From the NCBI GenBank assembly GCA_013815395.1, contig JACDGH010000175.1, forward strand, positions 1-5,871: a stretch of DNA of 5,871 bases, in the 5' to 3' direction. Both the position numbers and the translations under genes were made by a program. The notes beneath the pieces were generated by a model. That model was not told the DNA's origin. It saw only the letters and a list, made by a program, of their open reading frames with translations, and ran no database searches. Below are positions 1 through 5,351 of this stretch, one piece after another. How positions within the stretch are numbered: position 1 is the stretch's first letter; every line of letters begins with the position of its first letter. The DNA is from Parachlamydiaceae bacterium (GTDB lineage Bacteria > Chlamydiota > Chlamydiia > Chlamydiales > Parachlamydiaceae).

Positions 1-453
1 TCCCCTAAGGGATATGTTCTCATCATAGATTCATATGACCCTGCCAAGAGAACCTCTCATTCAATTTCTGAGCTCGATCATCTCCTTGCATTAGTTGCTG
101 AAAAGCAAGTTAATAGTGATAAGGGGCATCGAAAAATATCTCTTGAAGTATTGCAACTAATCGAAAATCAACAGTCTCCGCTAAGTGATTTGTATGAAGT
201 TGTTTTTTCCAATCTCGATGTAAAAGGGGATGTGGTTAATGAAAATATCCGTTTAATAGGAGAAGATCGTCGCAAACTATTTTTTAATCACAATCTTTTG
301 TTTTTGACTTTAGTCCATCGGACTTTCCAAGTTCCTGTAGATTTAAGTAAAGGATATGATGAATTAATAGACTATGTGGCAGATGAAAATGCCTGGTGGG
401 TGATTGGAATGCATTGCTTAGTATTACAAAAGAAAGAGTCCAATTGTCAGTGA
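1..453 (+). CDS. C-terminal part of a probable SAM-dependent methyltransferase (5' end outside window)
   Basis: The frame is open from the first base to a TGA at 451-453, giving 150 residues. It begins with SPKGYVLIIDSYDP, which looks like the beta-strand after the motif region of class I methyltransferases ('L.PGGYVLIID'). It ends with a strand reading WWVIGMHCLVLQKK, like the closing beta-hairpin of that fold. The middle (SISELDHLLALVAEKQ, then NLLFLTLVHRTFQ) is mostly helical. The N-terminal SAM-binding glycine motif would lie before the window, so the family call rests on the C-terminal half only. A TTG at 151 is an internal codon, not the real start, because coding-like sequence continues upstream of it. 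The substrate cannot be inferred. No convincing intrinsic terminator follows the stop codon. That this is a coding end is likely; the methyltransferase call is moderate. Confidence 0.65.
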   Translation, partial: SPKGYVLIIDSYDPAKRTSHSISELDHLLALVAEKQVNSDKGHRKISLEVLQLIENQQSPLSDLYEVVFSNLDVKGDVVNENIRLIGEDRRKLFFNHNLLFLTLVHRTFQVPVDLSKGYDELIDYVADENAWWVIGMHCLVLQKKESNCQ

Positions 454-538
454 AAAGGCTCGGGCTAGATTGGTCAATTTAGCTGGTTTATAACTAAAAT
501 TATTCACTAAACCATGTTCCTATTTTGTTCCTGACCAG

Positions 539-652
539 ATGCCCTGCTACCTTGACTATGCCACCCAAACCAAGGTAGCCGGGGCGTCTCACCCTGCTTT
601 CCACAATTCTACGAGCCCAGAAATTAGAAAACGCTTAGAGAGCCTTTTTTAG
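539..652 (+). other. Possible tiny ORF or gene remnant (37 aa)
   Basis: An ATG at 539 opens a frame to TAG at 650-652; the frame is stop-free back to 494. The peptide begins MPCYLDYATQTK and ends SPEIRKRLESLF, a composition that looks more coding-like than random AT-rich translation. There is no Shine-Dalgarno sequence before the ATG, and the inverted repeat 546-579 lies inside it. It may be a leftover 3' end of a lost gene or chance. I do not recognise it. Confidence 0.2.
546..579. repeat. Inverted repeat with 9-bp perfect arms
   Basis: GCTACCTTG (546-554) and CAAGGTAGC (571-579) are exact reverse complements separated by 16 bases. The stem would be stable in RNA from either strand. It is not followed by a T-run on either strand (GGGGCG on the plus side), so it is not a standard intrinsic terminator. 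It could be a processed or regulatory hairpin, or part of a decayed element. Confidence 0.6.
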
Positions 653-666
653 CTAGATTACCCAAC

Positions 667-681
667 CTAGGCCCGACCTAG
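667..681. repeat. Small hairpin between convergent genes
   Basis: CTAGG (667-671) and CCTAG (677-681) form a 5-bp perfect stem with a CCCGA loop. It is followed on the plus strand by AAAAA, not T residues, so it does not read as an intrinsic terminator for the upstream gene. Confidence 0.35.
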
Positions 682-697
682 AAAAAGCCGAGCCTTA
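681..697 (-). terminator. Weak candidate intrinsic terminator of the 154-aa gene
   Basis: Read on the minus strand, eight bases past the TAG at 705-707, the sequence is AAGGC-TCG-GCTTTTTC. It gives a short stem (AAGGC with GCTTT, including one G-T pair) running into a tract of five T. The stem is short and the loop has only three bases, so it would be a weak terminator at best. Position and T-tract are right; strength is doubtful. Confidence 0.3.
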
Positions 698-704
698 ACT
701 TCAA

Positions 705-1169
705 CTACCTATCGTACTTTATTATAATTTTTTTTGTCAAATCTGCTACGGCAAGGTTAAGACGAACCAAATCTTTTTGAATGTTTTCGGGTACAGGCTG
801 CTTTATTTGTAAAAAACCTTTATTGATTAAAAACATAACTTCTGCTGCTTCTAAAGATATATTTTGGATTGCTAGATCCATGAAATTTTTAGGAGTGAGG
901 TGTAAACGCTTATTATCAAGAATTACTTTTAACTTTTTATTTTCACTGGAGCTTTCTCCACGAAACCTCCCTAATGAATTGATGAAGTCTTCATGACTCC
1001 TAGCATCGCGAATAATGCCTTGTGCCAAATTTTGCACTTTCCAAACACCCTCTCGATCTGTATAAAACAATTTAAAAGGATCTTCTATTGCATTCTGAGT
1101 AACAATTATTTTATTATTTCCAGAAGTAATAGTTGGTAAAGCATCTGAACGAAATTCAGTGTTAATCAT
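705..1169 (-). CDS. Unrecognised 154-aa protein
   Basis: The gene runs from ATG (1167-1169, minus strand) to TAG (705-707). A strong ribosome binding site AAAGGAG (1174-1180) lies four bases before the ATG, and a sigma70-like promoter lies at 1221-1250, so this is very likely a real, independently transcribed gene. The product starts MINTEFRSDALPTITSG, has no signal peptide or membrane segment, and looks soluble and cytoplasmic. The N-terminal 75 residues look mixed alpha/beta (for example KLFYTDREGVWKVQNLAQG). The C-terminal half looks helical (NFMDLAIQNISLEAAEVMFLINKG) and ends in a basic tail KKIIIKYDR. I do not recognise a family and assign no function. A 71-residue frame on the opposite strand at 781-996 is a shadow of it. 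Confidence 0.75.
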   Translation of the reverse strand: MINTEFRSDALPTITSGNNKIIVTQNAIEDPFKLFYTDREGVWKVQNLAQGIIRDARSHEDFINSLGRFRGESSSENKKLKVILDNKRLHLTPKNFMDLAIQNISLEAAEVMFLINKGFLQIKQPVPENIQKDLVRLNLAVADLTKKIIIKYDR

Positions 1170-1173
1170 AAAA

Positions 1174-1180
1174 CTCCTTT
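1174..1180 (-). promoter_or_regulatory. Ribosome binding site of the 154-aa gene
   Basis: AAAGGAG on the minus strand, four bases before the ATG. It is a near-perfect anti-16S match and fixes the start at 1169. Confidence 0.75.
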
Positions 1181-1220
1181 GTGTTTTTTTAATAAATTAA
1201 TGATATCAAAAAAAACAATA

Positions 1221-1250
1221 ATTATAAAGAAAATAATTCCCGACGGGCAA
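1221..1250 (-). promoter_or_regulatory. Sigma70-type promoter for the 154-aa gene
   Basis: On the minus strand TTGCCC (1245-1250) is followed after 18 bases by a perfect TATAAT (1221-1226). Transcription would begin near 1214, leaving a leader of about 45 bases before the ATG at 1169. The elements overlap what appear to be the last codons and stop of the decayed ada gene, so the promoter sits in old coding sequence. The -10 is consensus; the -35 matches at four of six positions. Confidence 0.55.
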
Positions 1251-1698
1251 GCCTGGGTATAGTTGATTCCTGTTTTACATCCGCTTAATAAGACCGTGTT
1301 TCACCTTTGGGGATTTTTTTTAATTCTTCCCATACAAGCATCTGAAACGGTGAACCTAAAAAAAGATTGGTGTTTTGAATTCTGTTAAGTTGCCATTATA
1401 ATATTGGATGAGTTCACTTTCAATTGAACTCATCGGTTGAGTATGACCGGGAATAATCATTGATTTTAGTTTTTTTCTTTGACGTACAACTTCACTTTCT
1501 AAGCCGCGTCGATCTTCAAATTCTAAAAGATAAAGTGCTCGTTCATCAGCAATAGCGATCATTGGTCCCAAGGGCGTATCAAGCCAGGATGCTTTTAAGA
1601 TTTTACTATGTACTAGTTTAGTAGGTGCAGTCCCCATAATTCGCGAAAAATGCATCTCTAAAACCTCTAAAAGAACTTTCAACATTAGAATTTAAAAT
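1222..1698 (-). pseudogene. ada: Decayed ada / O6-methylguanine-DNA methyltransferase
   Basis: Ada proteins join an AraC-type regulator to a methyltransferase that takes alkyl groups from O6-methylguanine onto a cysteine in a PCHR motif. On the minus strand the remains appear in order. The end of the AraC helix-turn-helix reads ESSFRGFRDAF (about 1683-1650), then, after a one-base frameshift in the T-run at 1646-1650, SRIMGTAPTKL. The ribonuclease-like lobe follows (LDTPLGPMIAIADERALYLL). The frame then hits TAG at 1356-1358; shifting by one base in the seven-base run 1358-1364 restores LGSPFQMLVWEELKKIPKGE and TRSY, the start of the active-site lobe. A TAA (1285-1287) follows at once. Only about 60 bases later a possible tail LARRELFSL ends at 1222-1224. 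The DNA-binding wing and PCHR cysteine have no room and are missing, as is the N-terminal regulator. It cannot make a working enzyme. Confidence 0.85.
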
Positions 1699-1744
1699 AT
1701 ATATGGAAATAAAAATATCATTACTGTTCAAATGCTACTTATCA

Positions 1745-1753
1745 AAAGGAAGG
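1745..1753 (+). promoter_or_regulatory. Ribosome binding site of the FAD oxidoreductase
   Basis: AAAGGAAGG ends eight bases before the ATG at 1762, a normal spacing. It supports the full-length start that includes the signal-like N-terminus. I saw no convincing promoter between 1680 and 1745: TTCAAC at 1678-1683 and TATATG at 1700-1705 are the nearest to one, and are weak. Confidence 0.65.
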
Positions 1754-1761
1754 TATAGGGT

Positions 1762-3042
1762 ATGAAGAACTTATTATGTACGTTAATATTTACGCTGATT
1801 ACTGCTACCTTATTGGGAGAAAGGTTAGGGCATGAAATCGAAAATTCTAGGGATCTTACTCAACTTCCTCCATCCAGTATAGTATCTTTTTGGGATGCCG
1901 AATCTGAATTAAATCAAGACTACATCATTATTGGAGCTGGCATTGTTGGGTTGAGTACTTCTATTGAGCTAAAACAACAACAACCTGATGCTCGTGTTTT
2001 GATTCTTGAGCGTGGTACGCTTCCTATTGGTGCGAGTTCTCGAAATGCGGGTTTCGGTTGCATTGGCAGCTTTACCGAACTTCTCATGGATATCGAAATG
2101 ATGGGAAAAGAAAATGCTATTCAACAAATGATAGAACGTTGGGAAGGTCTCAAAACATTGCGCAATAATATAGGTGATCAAGAAATTAACTTTATAATGT
2201 GTGGTAATTATGAACTAATAGGGTCTGATTCTCTAGATTCTCTAGAAAAAATAGAGGAAATTAATGATCTACTTTATCCTCACTTTGAAGGAAATGTTTT
2301 TGAAAGACGAGATGAAAAATTAACAGAATTTGGATTTTCCAAAGATTACATTTCAGCTGTTGTTTTCAATCGGTTTGAAGGAATGCTGGATTCTGGAAGA
2401 TTGATGAATGTGCTGCATAATAAAGCGCAAAAATTAGGTGTTACAATTCGCTATGGAAGCAAAGCTAAACGTCCGATTCAAAAAGATCATGGCTTAGAGG
2501 TTGCTGTAACGGTTGAGGAAAGAACAACCACTTTTAGAGCACCTTTCGTTGCAGTTTGTATTAACGCATTTACTTCCGAGTTAATTCCTGAAATTAAAAT
2601 TAAACCAGGACGTGCCCAAATACTTGTAACCGAACCTCTATGCAATCAGCTTCTTTTTGATGCTCCTGTACATATGGGTCAAGGTTTTTGGTTCTTTAGG
2701 CCAATGCCAGAAAATCGTATTCTTTTAGGGGGTGGACGTCATTTGGATTTTGATGGAGAAAGAACAATAAGTCTTGATATTACACCGCAAATTATGGGTC
2801 CATTAAAAAAGATTTTAACCTCTATTATTCTCCCTAATTATAATCCACAAATTGAGTTTTGCTGGTCTGGAATCATGGGATTTTCCGAGGACCATCTTCC
2901 TCATATTGAAGAAGTTCCTGGGTTAGAAAATGTAGTTGTTGGATTTGGTTGCAATGGTATGGGTATAGCACGAGGTTATCGTACTGGAGAAAAAACAGCT
3001 GCTTTATTAATAAAAAAAAACATGGAAGTTTATTTTAAATAA
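1762..3042 (+). CDS. FAD-dependent oxidoreductase (DAO / glycine oxidase fold), signal-like N-terminus
   Basis: The 426-aa product belongs to the DAO family, whose members oxidise amines or amino acids using FAD. Residues 54-70 (YIIIGAGIVGLSTSIEL) hold the Rossmann GxGxxG (G58, G60, G63), and E83 in VLILERG is the expected ribose-binding acid. SSRNAGFGCIGSFTELL (92-108) matches the pyrophosphate/isoalloxazine loop of this subfamily. Near the C-terminus WSGIMGFSEDHLPHI (368-382) and GFGCNGMGIARG (394-405) form the usual closing FAD-binding region. Length is normal for the family apart from about 50 residues before the Rossmann strand. Those begin MKNLL followed by a hydrophobic run to about residue 19, which looks like a signal peptide or membrane anchor without an obvious AxA site or lipobox. 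The start is fixed by AAAGGAAGG eight bases upstream. The substrate is unknown. It stands alone between a decayed ada gene and a long intergenic region. No hairpin terminator follows, only AT-rich sequence. Confidence 0.88.
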   Translation: MKNLLCTLIFTLITATLLGERLGHEIENSRDLTQLPPSSIVSFWDAESELNQDYIIIGAGIVGLSTSIELKQQQPDARVLILERGTLPIGASSRNAGFGCIGSFTELLMDIEMMGKENAIQQMIERWEGLKTLRNNIGDQEINFIMCGNYELIGSDSLDSLEKIEEINDLLYPHFEGNVFERRDEKLTEFGFSKDYISAVVFNRFEGMLDSGRLMNVLHNKAQKLGVTIRYGSKAKRPIQKDHGLEVAVTVEERTTTFRAPFVAVCINAFTSELIPEIKIKPGRAQILVTEPLCNQLLFDAPVHMGQGFWFFRPMPENRILLGGGRHLDFDGERTISLDITPQIMGPLKKILTSIILPNYNPQIEFCWSGIMGFSEDHLPHIEEVPGLENVVVGFGCNGMGIARGYRTGEKTAALLIKKNMEVYFK

Positions 3043-3258
3043 ATTTTAAATTTTAATTTTTAATTTCTAGCATAAACATTCAGCTCCTAGTTTTCTCCAA
3101 AATTCTACCTTGACAGCGTACTAGAACCCAACATCATCCAACCGCTATATACCTAAAGTTAGCTCTGTGCTTCCAATATGGAATAGGAATTCTAAATTAC
3201 ATATATTTTAAAATTTTATACAGACTTTTAACAACAGGGAGGTAATTAGCTTTATTGC

Positions 3259-3267
3259 GAAAGGAGG
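3259..3267 (+). promoter_or_regulatory. Strong ribosome binding site without a start codon
   Basis: GAAAGGAGG is about as good a Shine-Dalgarno sequence as occurs, yet the following bases (ATACTTACTCAA) contain no ATG, GTG or TTG at a usable distance. A coding-like frame begins exactly here, which suggests that a start codon was lost. A second purine-rich match, GGGAGG, lies at 3238-3243. Confidence 0.5.
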
Positions 3268-3542
3268 ATACTTACTCAAATATCACCTAAAATTTTAATT
3301 GATAAATTAATATCTTCTATAAATATCTTTGCAGCTTCAACTAAAACTGTTGCTGCTATGCCTTCTCCTGCGATAGCGACAGCTGCGCCAACAGAGTTAG
3401 GTTTTAGCTACAAAGTTGGTAATAAGACAAATATTATTTCAATTAAAGGACAGCGAGTTATGGTTTCGTTCCAAAGGATACTGTAGGACAATTGGTCACA
3501 CATAATCACAAGACAGCCAATGAGTTAAAGCTCTTACTTTGA
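3268..3542 (+). pseudogene. Broken small gene (about 90 codons), start lost and one frameshift
   Basis: Directly after a strong Shine-Dalgarno sequence a frame reads TQISPKILIDKLISSINIF, then AASTKTVAAMPSPAIATAAP and TELGFSYKVGNKTNIISIKG, ending at TAG 3484-3486. Near 3460 the coding character passes to another frame. If one base is restored there, the reading continues GFVPKDTVGQLVTHNHKTAN and ELKLLL to TGA at 3540-3542. Both halves look like real protein sequence, so a single-base deletion fits well. No usable start codon stands at the right distance from the ribosome binding site. An ATG at 3358 lies in frame but has no binding site of its own. I do not recognise the family. The first third is hydrophobic and Ala/Ser/Thr-rich, not a clear signal peptide. 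A non-standard start with programmed frameshifting is a much less likely alternative. Confidence 0.55.
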
Positions 3543-3567
3543 TCCACATTAATTAGCAATTATCAAA

Positions 3568-3580
3568 GCGTAATATACGC
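3568..3580. repeat. Short inverted repeat GCGTA-ATA-TACGC
   Basis: Five-base perfect arms around a three-base centre. The size suits a dimeric regulator's operator, but no adjacent promoter with both elements is visible, and such repeats also arise by chance. Confidence 0.25.
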
Positions 3581-3606
3581 AACTGCACCAAATTTGCACT
3601 AAAAAT

Positions 3607-3648
3607 CGAAATAAATTCAGAATGTTTTTGCAATGAATATCAATTTCG
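3607..3648. repeat. Imperfect inverted repeat
   Basis: Outer arms CGAAAT (3607-3612) and ATTTCG (3643-3648) enclose inner arms ATTCA (3615-3619) and TGAAT (3634-3638), forming an interrupted stem of 11 pairs around a T-rich loop. No T-tract follows. A TATAAT occurs just after at 3655-3660. Function unknown. Confidence 0.35.
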
Positions 3649-3673
3649 CTGTTATATAATATTATAAGCATCC

Positions 3674-3692
3674 CGCATGGTTCGTCCATGCG
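3674..3692. repeat. Perfect 7-bp hairpin in a GC-richer patch
   Basis: CGCATGG (3674-3680) and CCATGCG (3686-3692) pair around TTCGT. The surrounding sequence to about 3712 is distinctly richer in G+C than the rest of the intergenic region, as in dispersed palindromic repeats or ends of mobile elements. No T-tract follows. Only one copy is visible in this window. Confidence 0.45.
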
Positions 3693-3791
3693 ACCGCTAC
3701 GGGGTTCCGTCTCTGTAGATTTTATTTATTAGCAAATTACCCGAGGCTTTGTTAAGGATCTTCGTGAATACTGATCTAATTAAATTCGATT

Positions 3792-3860
3792 TTACTCATC
3801 AAAAGAGTATGGTTCTCCCTTGTCGACGATCCCAATTGCTGTAAAGCCTGGGTGCATCAT
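3792..3860 (-). other. Possible minus-strand coding remnant (22 codons)
   Basis: On the minus strand ATG ATG (3855-3860) opens a frame reading MMHPGFTAIGIVDKGEPYS and ending in TAA at 3792-3794. The same frame is coding-like a little further upstream (TANPND) until a TAG at about 3876-3878. The composition looks like the C-terminus of a real protein. No ribosome binding site is seen. I cannot assign a family; it may be chance. Confidence 0.22.
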
Positions 3861-3939
3861 GTCGTTGGGGTTCGCTGTCTAAATGGACTTGATCACACCC
3901 TACTTATTTTTTGCTCGATTAACTTATTCTTAAAATTTC

Positions 3940-3968
3940 TTGACAGTACTTCTAAATTGGACAATAAT
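3940..3968 (+). promoter_or_regulatory. Sigma70-type promoter of the glycosyltransferase operon
   Basis: A perfect TTGACA (3940-3945) is followed after exactly 17 bases by AATAAT (3963-3968), five of six matches to TATAAT. Transcription should start near 3975, about 34 bases before the ATG at 4009. This also argues against any protein start at the TTG of 3940, which is part of the -35 element. No operator-like repeat overlaps it, so expression may be constitutive. Confidence 0.72.
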
Positions 3969-4008
3969 ATTCAAAAATGTAGAACTTATCGATATTTTAA
4001 GGGTTAAC

Positions 4009-5316
4009 ATGAAATTTTGCATTCTATGCATTGGCAGTCACGGGGATATACGACCATACGTTGCTTTAGGAGTCGGACTCAAAGCTGAAGCTCATGAAGT
4101 TTGGATTGCCTCACATAAAAAAGCGTGTTCATTATGCGAGAAATATAATCTAAATTTTAAATTAGTGGATGGTGATCTGACAGAACTCATTAATTCCGAA
4201 AACACTCAAAAAGAATTGAAAGGTAATATCTTATCGAAAATTTTGAAAATAATGTGTGCTTTTAAAAAAATTTTAAAGATCCAACTTCCTATGTCATTGG
4301 ATGCTGCGGCTGGTGCGGATGTATTGATTTATAGCCCTGCAGCTTTCGCAGGTCCTCATATTGCAGAATATCTTAGAATTCCAAGTTTCTTAATGCATCT
4401 TCAACCTGAGATTAGAACTAAATTTCATCCTTCGCATTTATTCCCAAATCAAAAATCTTTAAAAGGTATCAACTTTCTTCTAGGACATTTTTTAAGTGAA
4501 CAATTATTTTGGCAACCTATCCGAAGATATGTAAATAAGTGGAGAAAAGAAATTTTAGGGATTAAAAAAATGCATTTTTTAGGCCCCAAATATGATCCTT
4601 TAAGTAAAAACACTCATACGCTTGTTGCCTTCAGTCATCATTTAATCCCACGTCCTATAGATTGGGGACCCCATATACATATGACTAATTTTTGTCTTTT
4701 AAACGAAAGTGAAAATTGGAGCCCTCCACAAGAATTAGAAAAATTTTTAAGATCACAAGAAACAATTGTTTATTTAGGTTTTGGAAGTTTAACGGAAGCT
4801 TGTCACATAGATACAGTAAGAGAAATAATTGATGTTCTTGCAAAGAAAAATTTTGGTGCAATTGTCCAAGCTAATTTACCTGGTTTGAAAGATATTGCAT
4901 TACCCCCTACAATATTTCCATTGATCTATGCTCCGCATGATTGGCTATTTCCCCGTGTAAAAGCAGTTATCCATCATGGGGGTGTTGGAACTACTGCTGC
5001 AGGACTTTATGCAGGAAAACCCACTCTTATTATGCCATTTGTGTGGGATCAATTTAATTGGGGGAAGATGGTTGAAGATTTAGGAGTAGGACCTAAATAT
5101 CTTTCTATAAACAAATTTAATAAAGAGAAGTTTAGCTATAATCTTGAAAAACTAGTATCTGACCCTCTTTACCAACACAATGCTTTAAAAATTATGAATA
5201 AATTAAACACTGAAGATAATGGAATTAAAAAGAACGTTAATCGAATATTTGAAATTCTTGCAACTTTATGTATTCTCACATTACATTTAAGTCTCATCGC
5301 TATAAATGATTTCTAA
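4009..5316 (+). CDS. GT1 (UGT/MGT-like) glycosyltransferase
   Basis: The 435-aa product is a GT-B fold glycosyltransferase of the UDP-glycosyltransferase / sterol-glucosyltransferase type, which moves a sugar from a nucleotide donor to a lipid, sterol or other small acceptor. The N-terminus MKFCILCIGSHGDIRPYVAL carries the typical GSxGDxxP start with the likely catalytic histidine (H11). The C-terminal donor domain starts at IVYLGFGSL (G257-L261). It holds the donor-binding signature HHGGVGTTAAGLYAGKP (from H322) and PFVWDQFNWG, with D347-Q348 in the positions that contact the donor sugar. Length is usual for the family. The start at 4009 is chosen because AAGGG lies five bases upstream and the conserved N-terminus begins there; the frame is open to 3940, but that stretch holds the promoter. 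The last 20 residues (about 416-432) form an unusual hydrophobic tail that might bind membrane. A probable acetyltransferase gene follows after 35 bp. Donor and acceptor cannot be read from the sequence. Confidence 0.9.
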   Translation: MKFCILCIGSHGDIRPYVALGVGLKAEAHEVWIASHKKACSLCEKYNLNFKLVDGDLTELINSENTQKELKGNILSKILKIMCAFKKILKIQLPMSLDAAAGADVLIYSPAAFAGPHIAEYLRIPSFLMHLQPEIRTKFHPSHLFPNQKSLKGINFLLGHFLSEQLFWQPIRRYVNKWRKEILGIKKMHFLGPKYDPLSKNTHTLVAFSHHLIPRPIDWGPHIHMTNFCLLNESENWSPPQELEKFLRSQETIVYLGFGSLTEACHIDTVREIIDVLAKKNFGAIVQANLPGLKDIALPPTIFPLIYAPHDWLFPRVKAVIHHGGVGTTAAGLYAGKPTLIMPFVWDQFNWGKMVEDLGVGPKYLSINKFNKEKFSYNLEKLVSDPLYQHNALKIMNKLNTEDNGIKKNVNRIFEILATLCILTLHLSLIAINDF

Positions 5317-5337
5317 ACTTTATAGCTAGTAACTAAC

Positions 5338-5343
5338 AGAGGG
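5338..5343 (+). promoter_or_regulatory. Ribosome binding site of the downstream acetyltransferase gene
   Basis: AGAGGG lies eight bases before the ATG at 5352, within the 35-bp gap after the glycosyltransferase stop. It fixes the start of the next gene. No promoter or terminator is seen in the gap, which favours co-transcription. Confidence 0.55.
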
Positions 5344-5351
5344 CCATATTT

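Larger units (their letters stand above)
455..696. repeat. Degenerate intergenic block edged by a 9-bp inverted pair
   Basis: AAGGCTCGG at 455-463 and its exact reverse complement CCGAGCCTT at 688-696 sit two bases after the stop of the upstream gene and nine bases beyond the stop of the converging gene. The 242-bp block between them contains another inverted repeat (546-579) and a small hairpin (667-681), and is richer in G+C than its surroundings. This could be a decayed miniature transposable element, or simply two terminator-like arms of convergent genes. I see no target-site duplication, so a mobile origin is only a possibility. Confidence 0.3.
3043..3939. other. Long gene-poor region with decayed genes and hairpins
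   Basis: About 900 bases without an intact gene. 3043-3250 is AT-rich and shows nothing I can assign. About 3259-3542 holds a broken small gene. 3543-3660 contains a loose inverted repeat and a TATAAT without a partner -35. 3661-3720 is a short, more GC-rich patch with a perfect hairpin. 3721-3791 shows nothing clear. 3792-3880 may hold a minus-strand coding remnant. 3881-3939 is plain AT-rich DNA leading into the glycosyltransferase promoter. The overall picture is a region where former genes are eroding. Confidence 0.6.

Noticed and set aside
781..996. 71-aa plus-strand ORF
   Set aside because: It lies wholly within the better supported minus-strand gene 705-1169, with no ribosome binding site and no recognisable features.
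1249..1258. Direct repeat AAGCCTGGGT shared with 3844-3853
   Set aside because: Ten-base matches are expected by chance in a window of this size and the similarity does not extend into the flanks.
1356..1685. Intact 109-aa minus-strand gene
   Set aside because: It is only the middle of a frameshifted ada gene. Coding-like sequence continues in other frames at both ends, and the ATG at 1685 is an accidental start in the wrong frame relative to GFRDAF.
1969..2181. 70-aa minus-strand ORF
   Set aside because: It is a shadow of the FAD oxidoreductase, whose conserved motifs lie in this stretch on the plus strand.
3110..3137. Promoter with perfect TTGACA at 3110-3115
   Set aside because: The only partner is CATCAT (3132-3137) at 16 bases, a poor -10, and no intact gene follows within a sensible distance.
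3655..3660. Perfect TATAAT as a promoter -10 in the intergenic region
   Set aside because: No acceptable -35 lies 16-18 bases upstream and there is no extended -10 TG directly before it; no gene follows closely.
3661..3720. tRNA or other structured RNA gene around the hairpin
   Set aside because: No cloverleaf, acceptor stem or conserved tRNA box pattern can be built around the 7-bp hairpin.
3842..3853. Match to common cloning-vector sequence near the lac promoter (GTAAAGCCTGGG)
   Set aside because: Only about 12 bases agree and the flanks do not match on either side, so vector contamination is not supported.
3940..4008. In-frame upstream extension of the glycosyltransferase to a TTG at 3940
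   Set aside because: The TTG is the start of the TTGACA -35 element, there is no ribosome binding site before it, and the conserved family N-terminus begins at the ATG of 4009, which has AAGGG five bases upstream.
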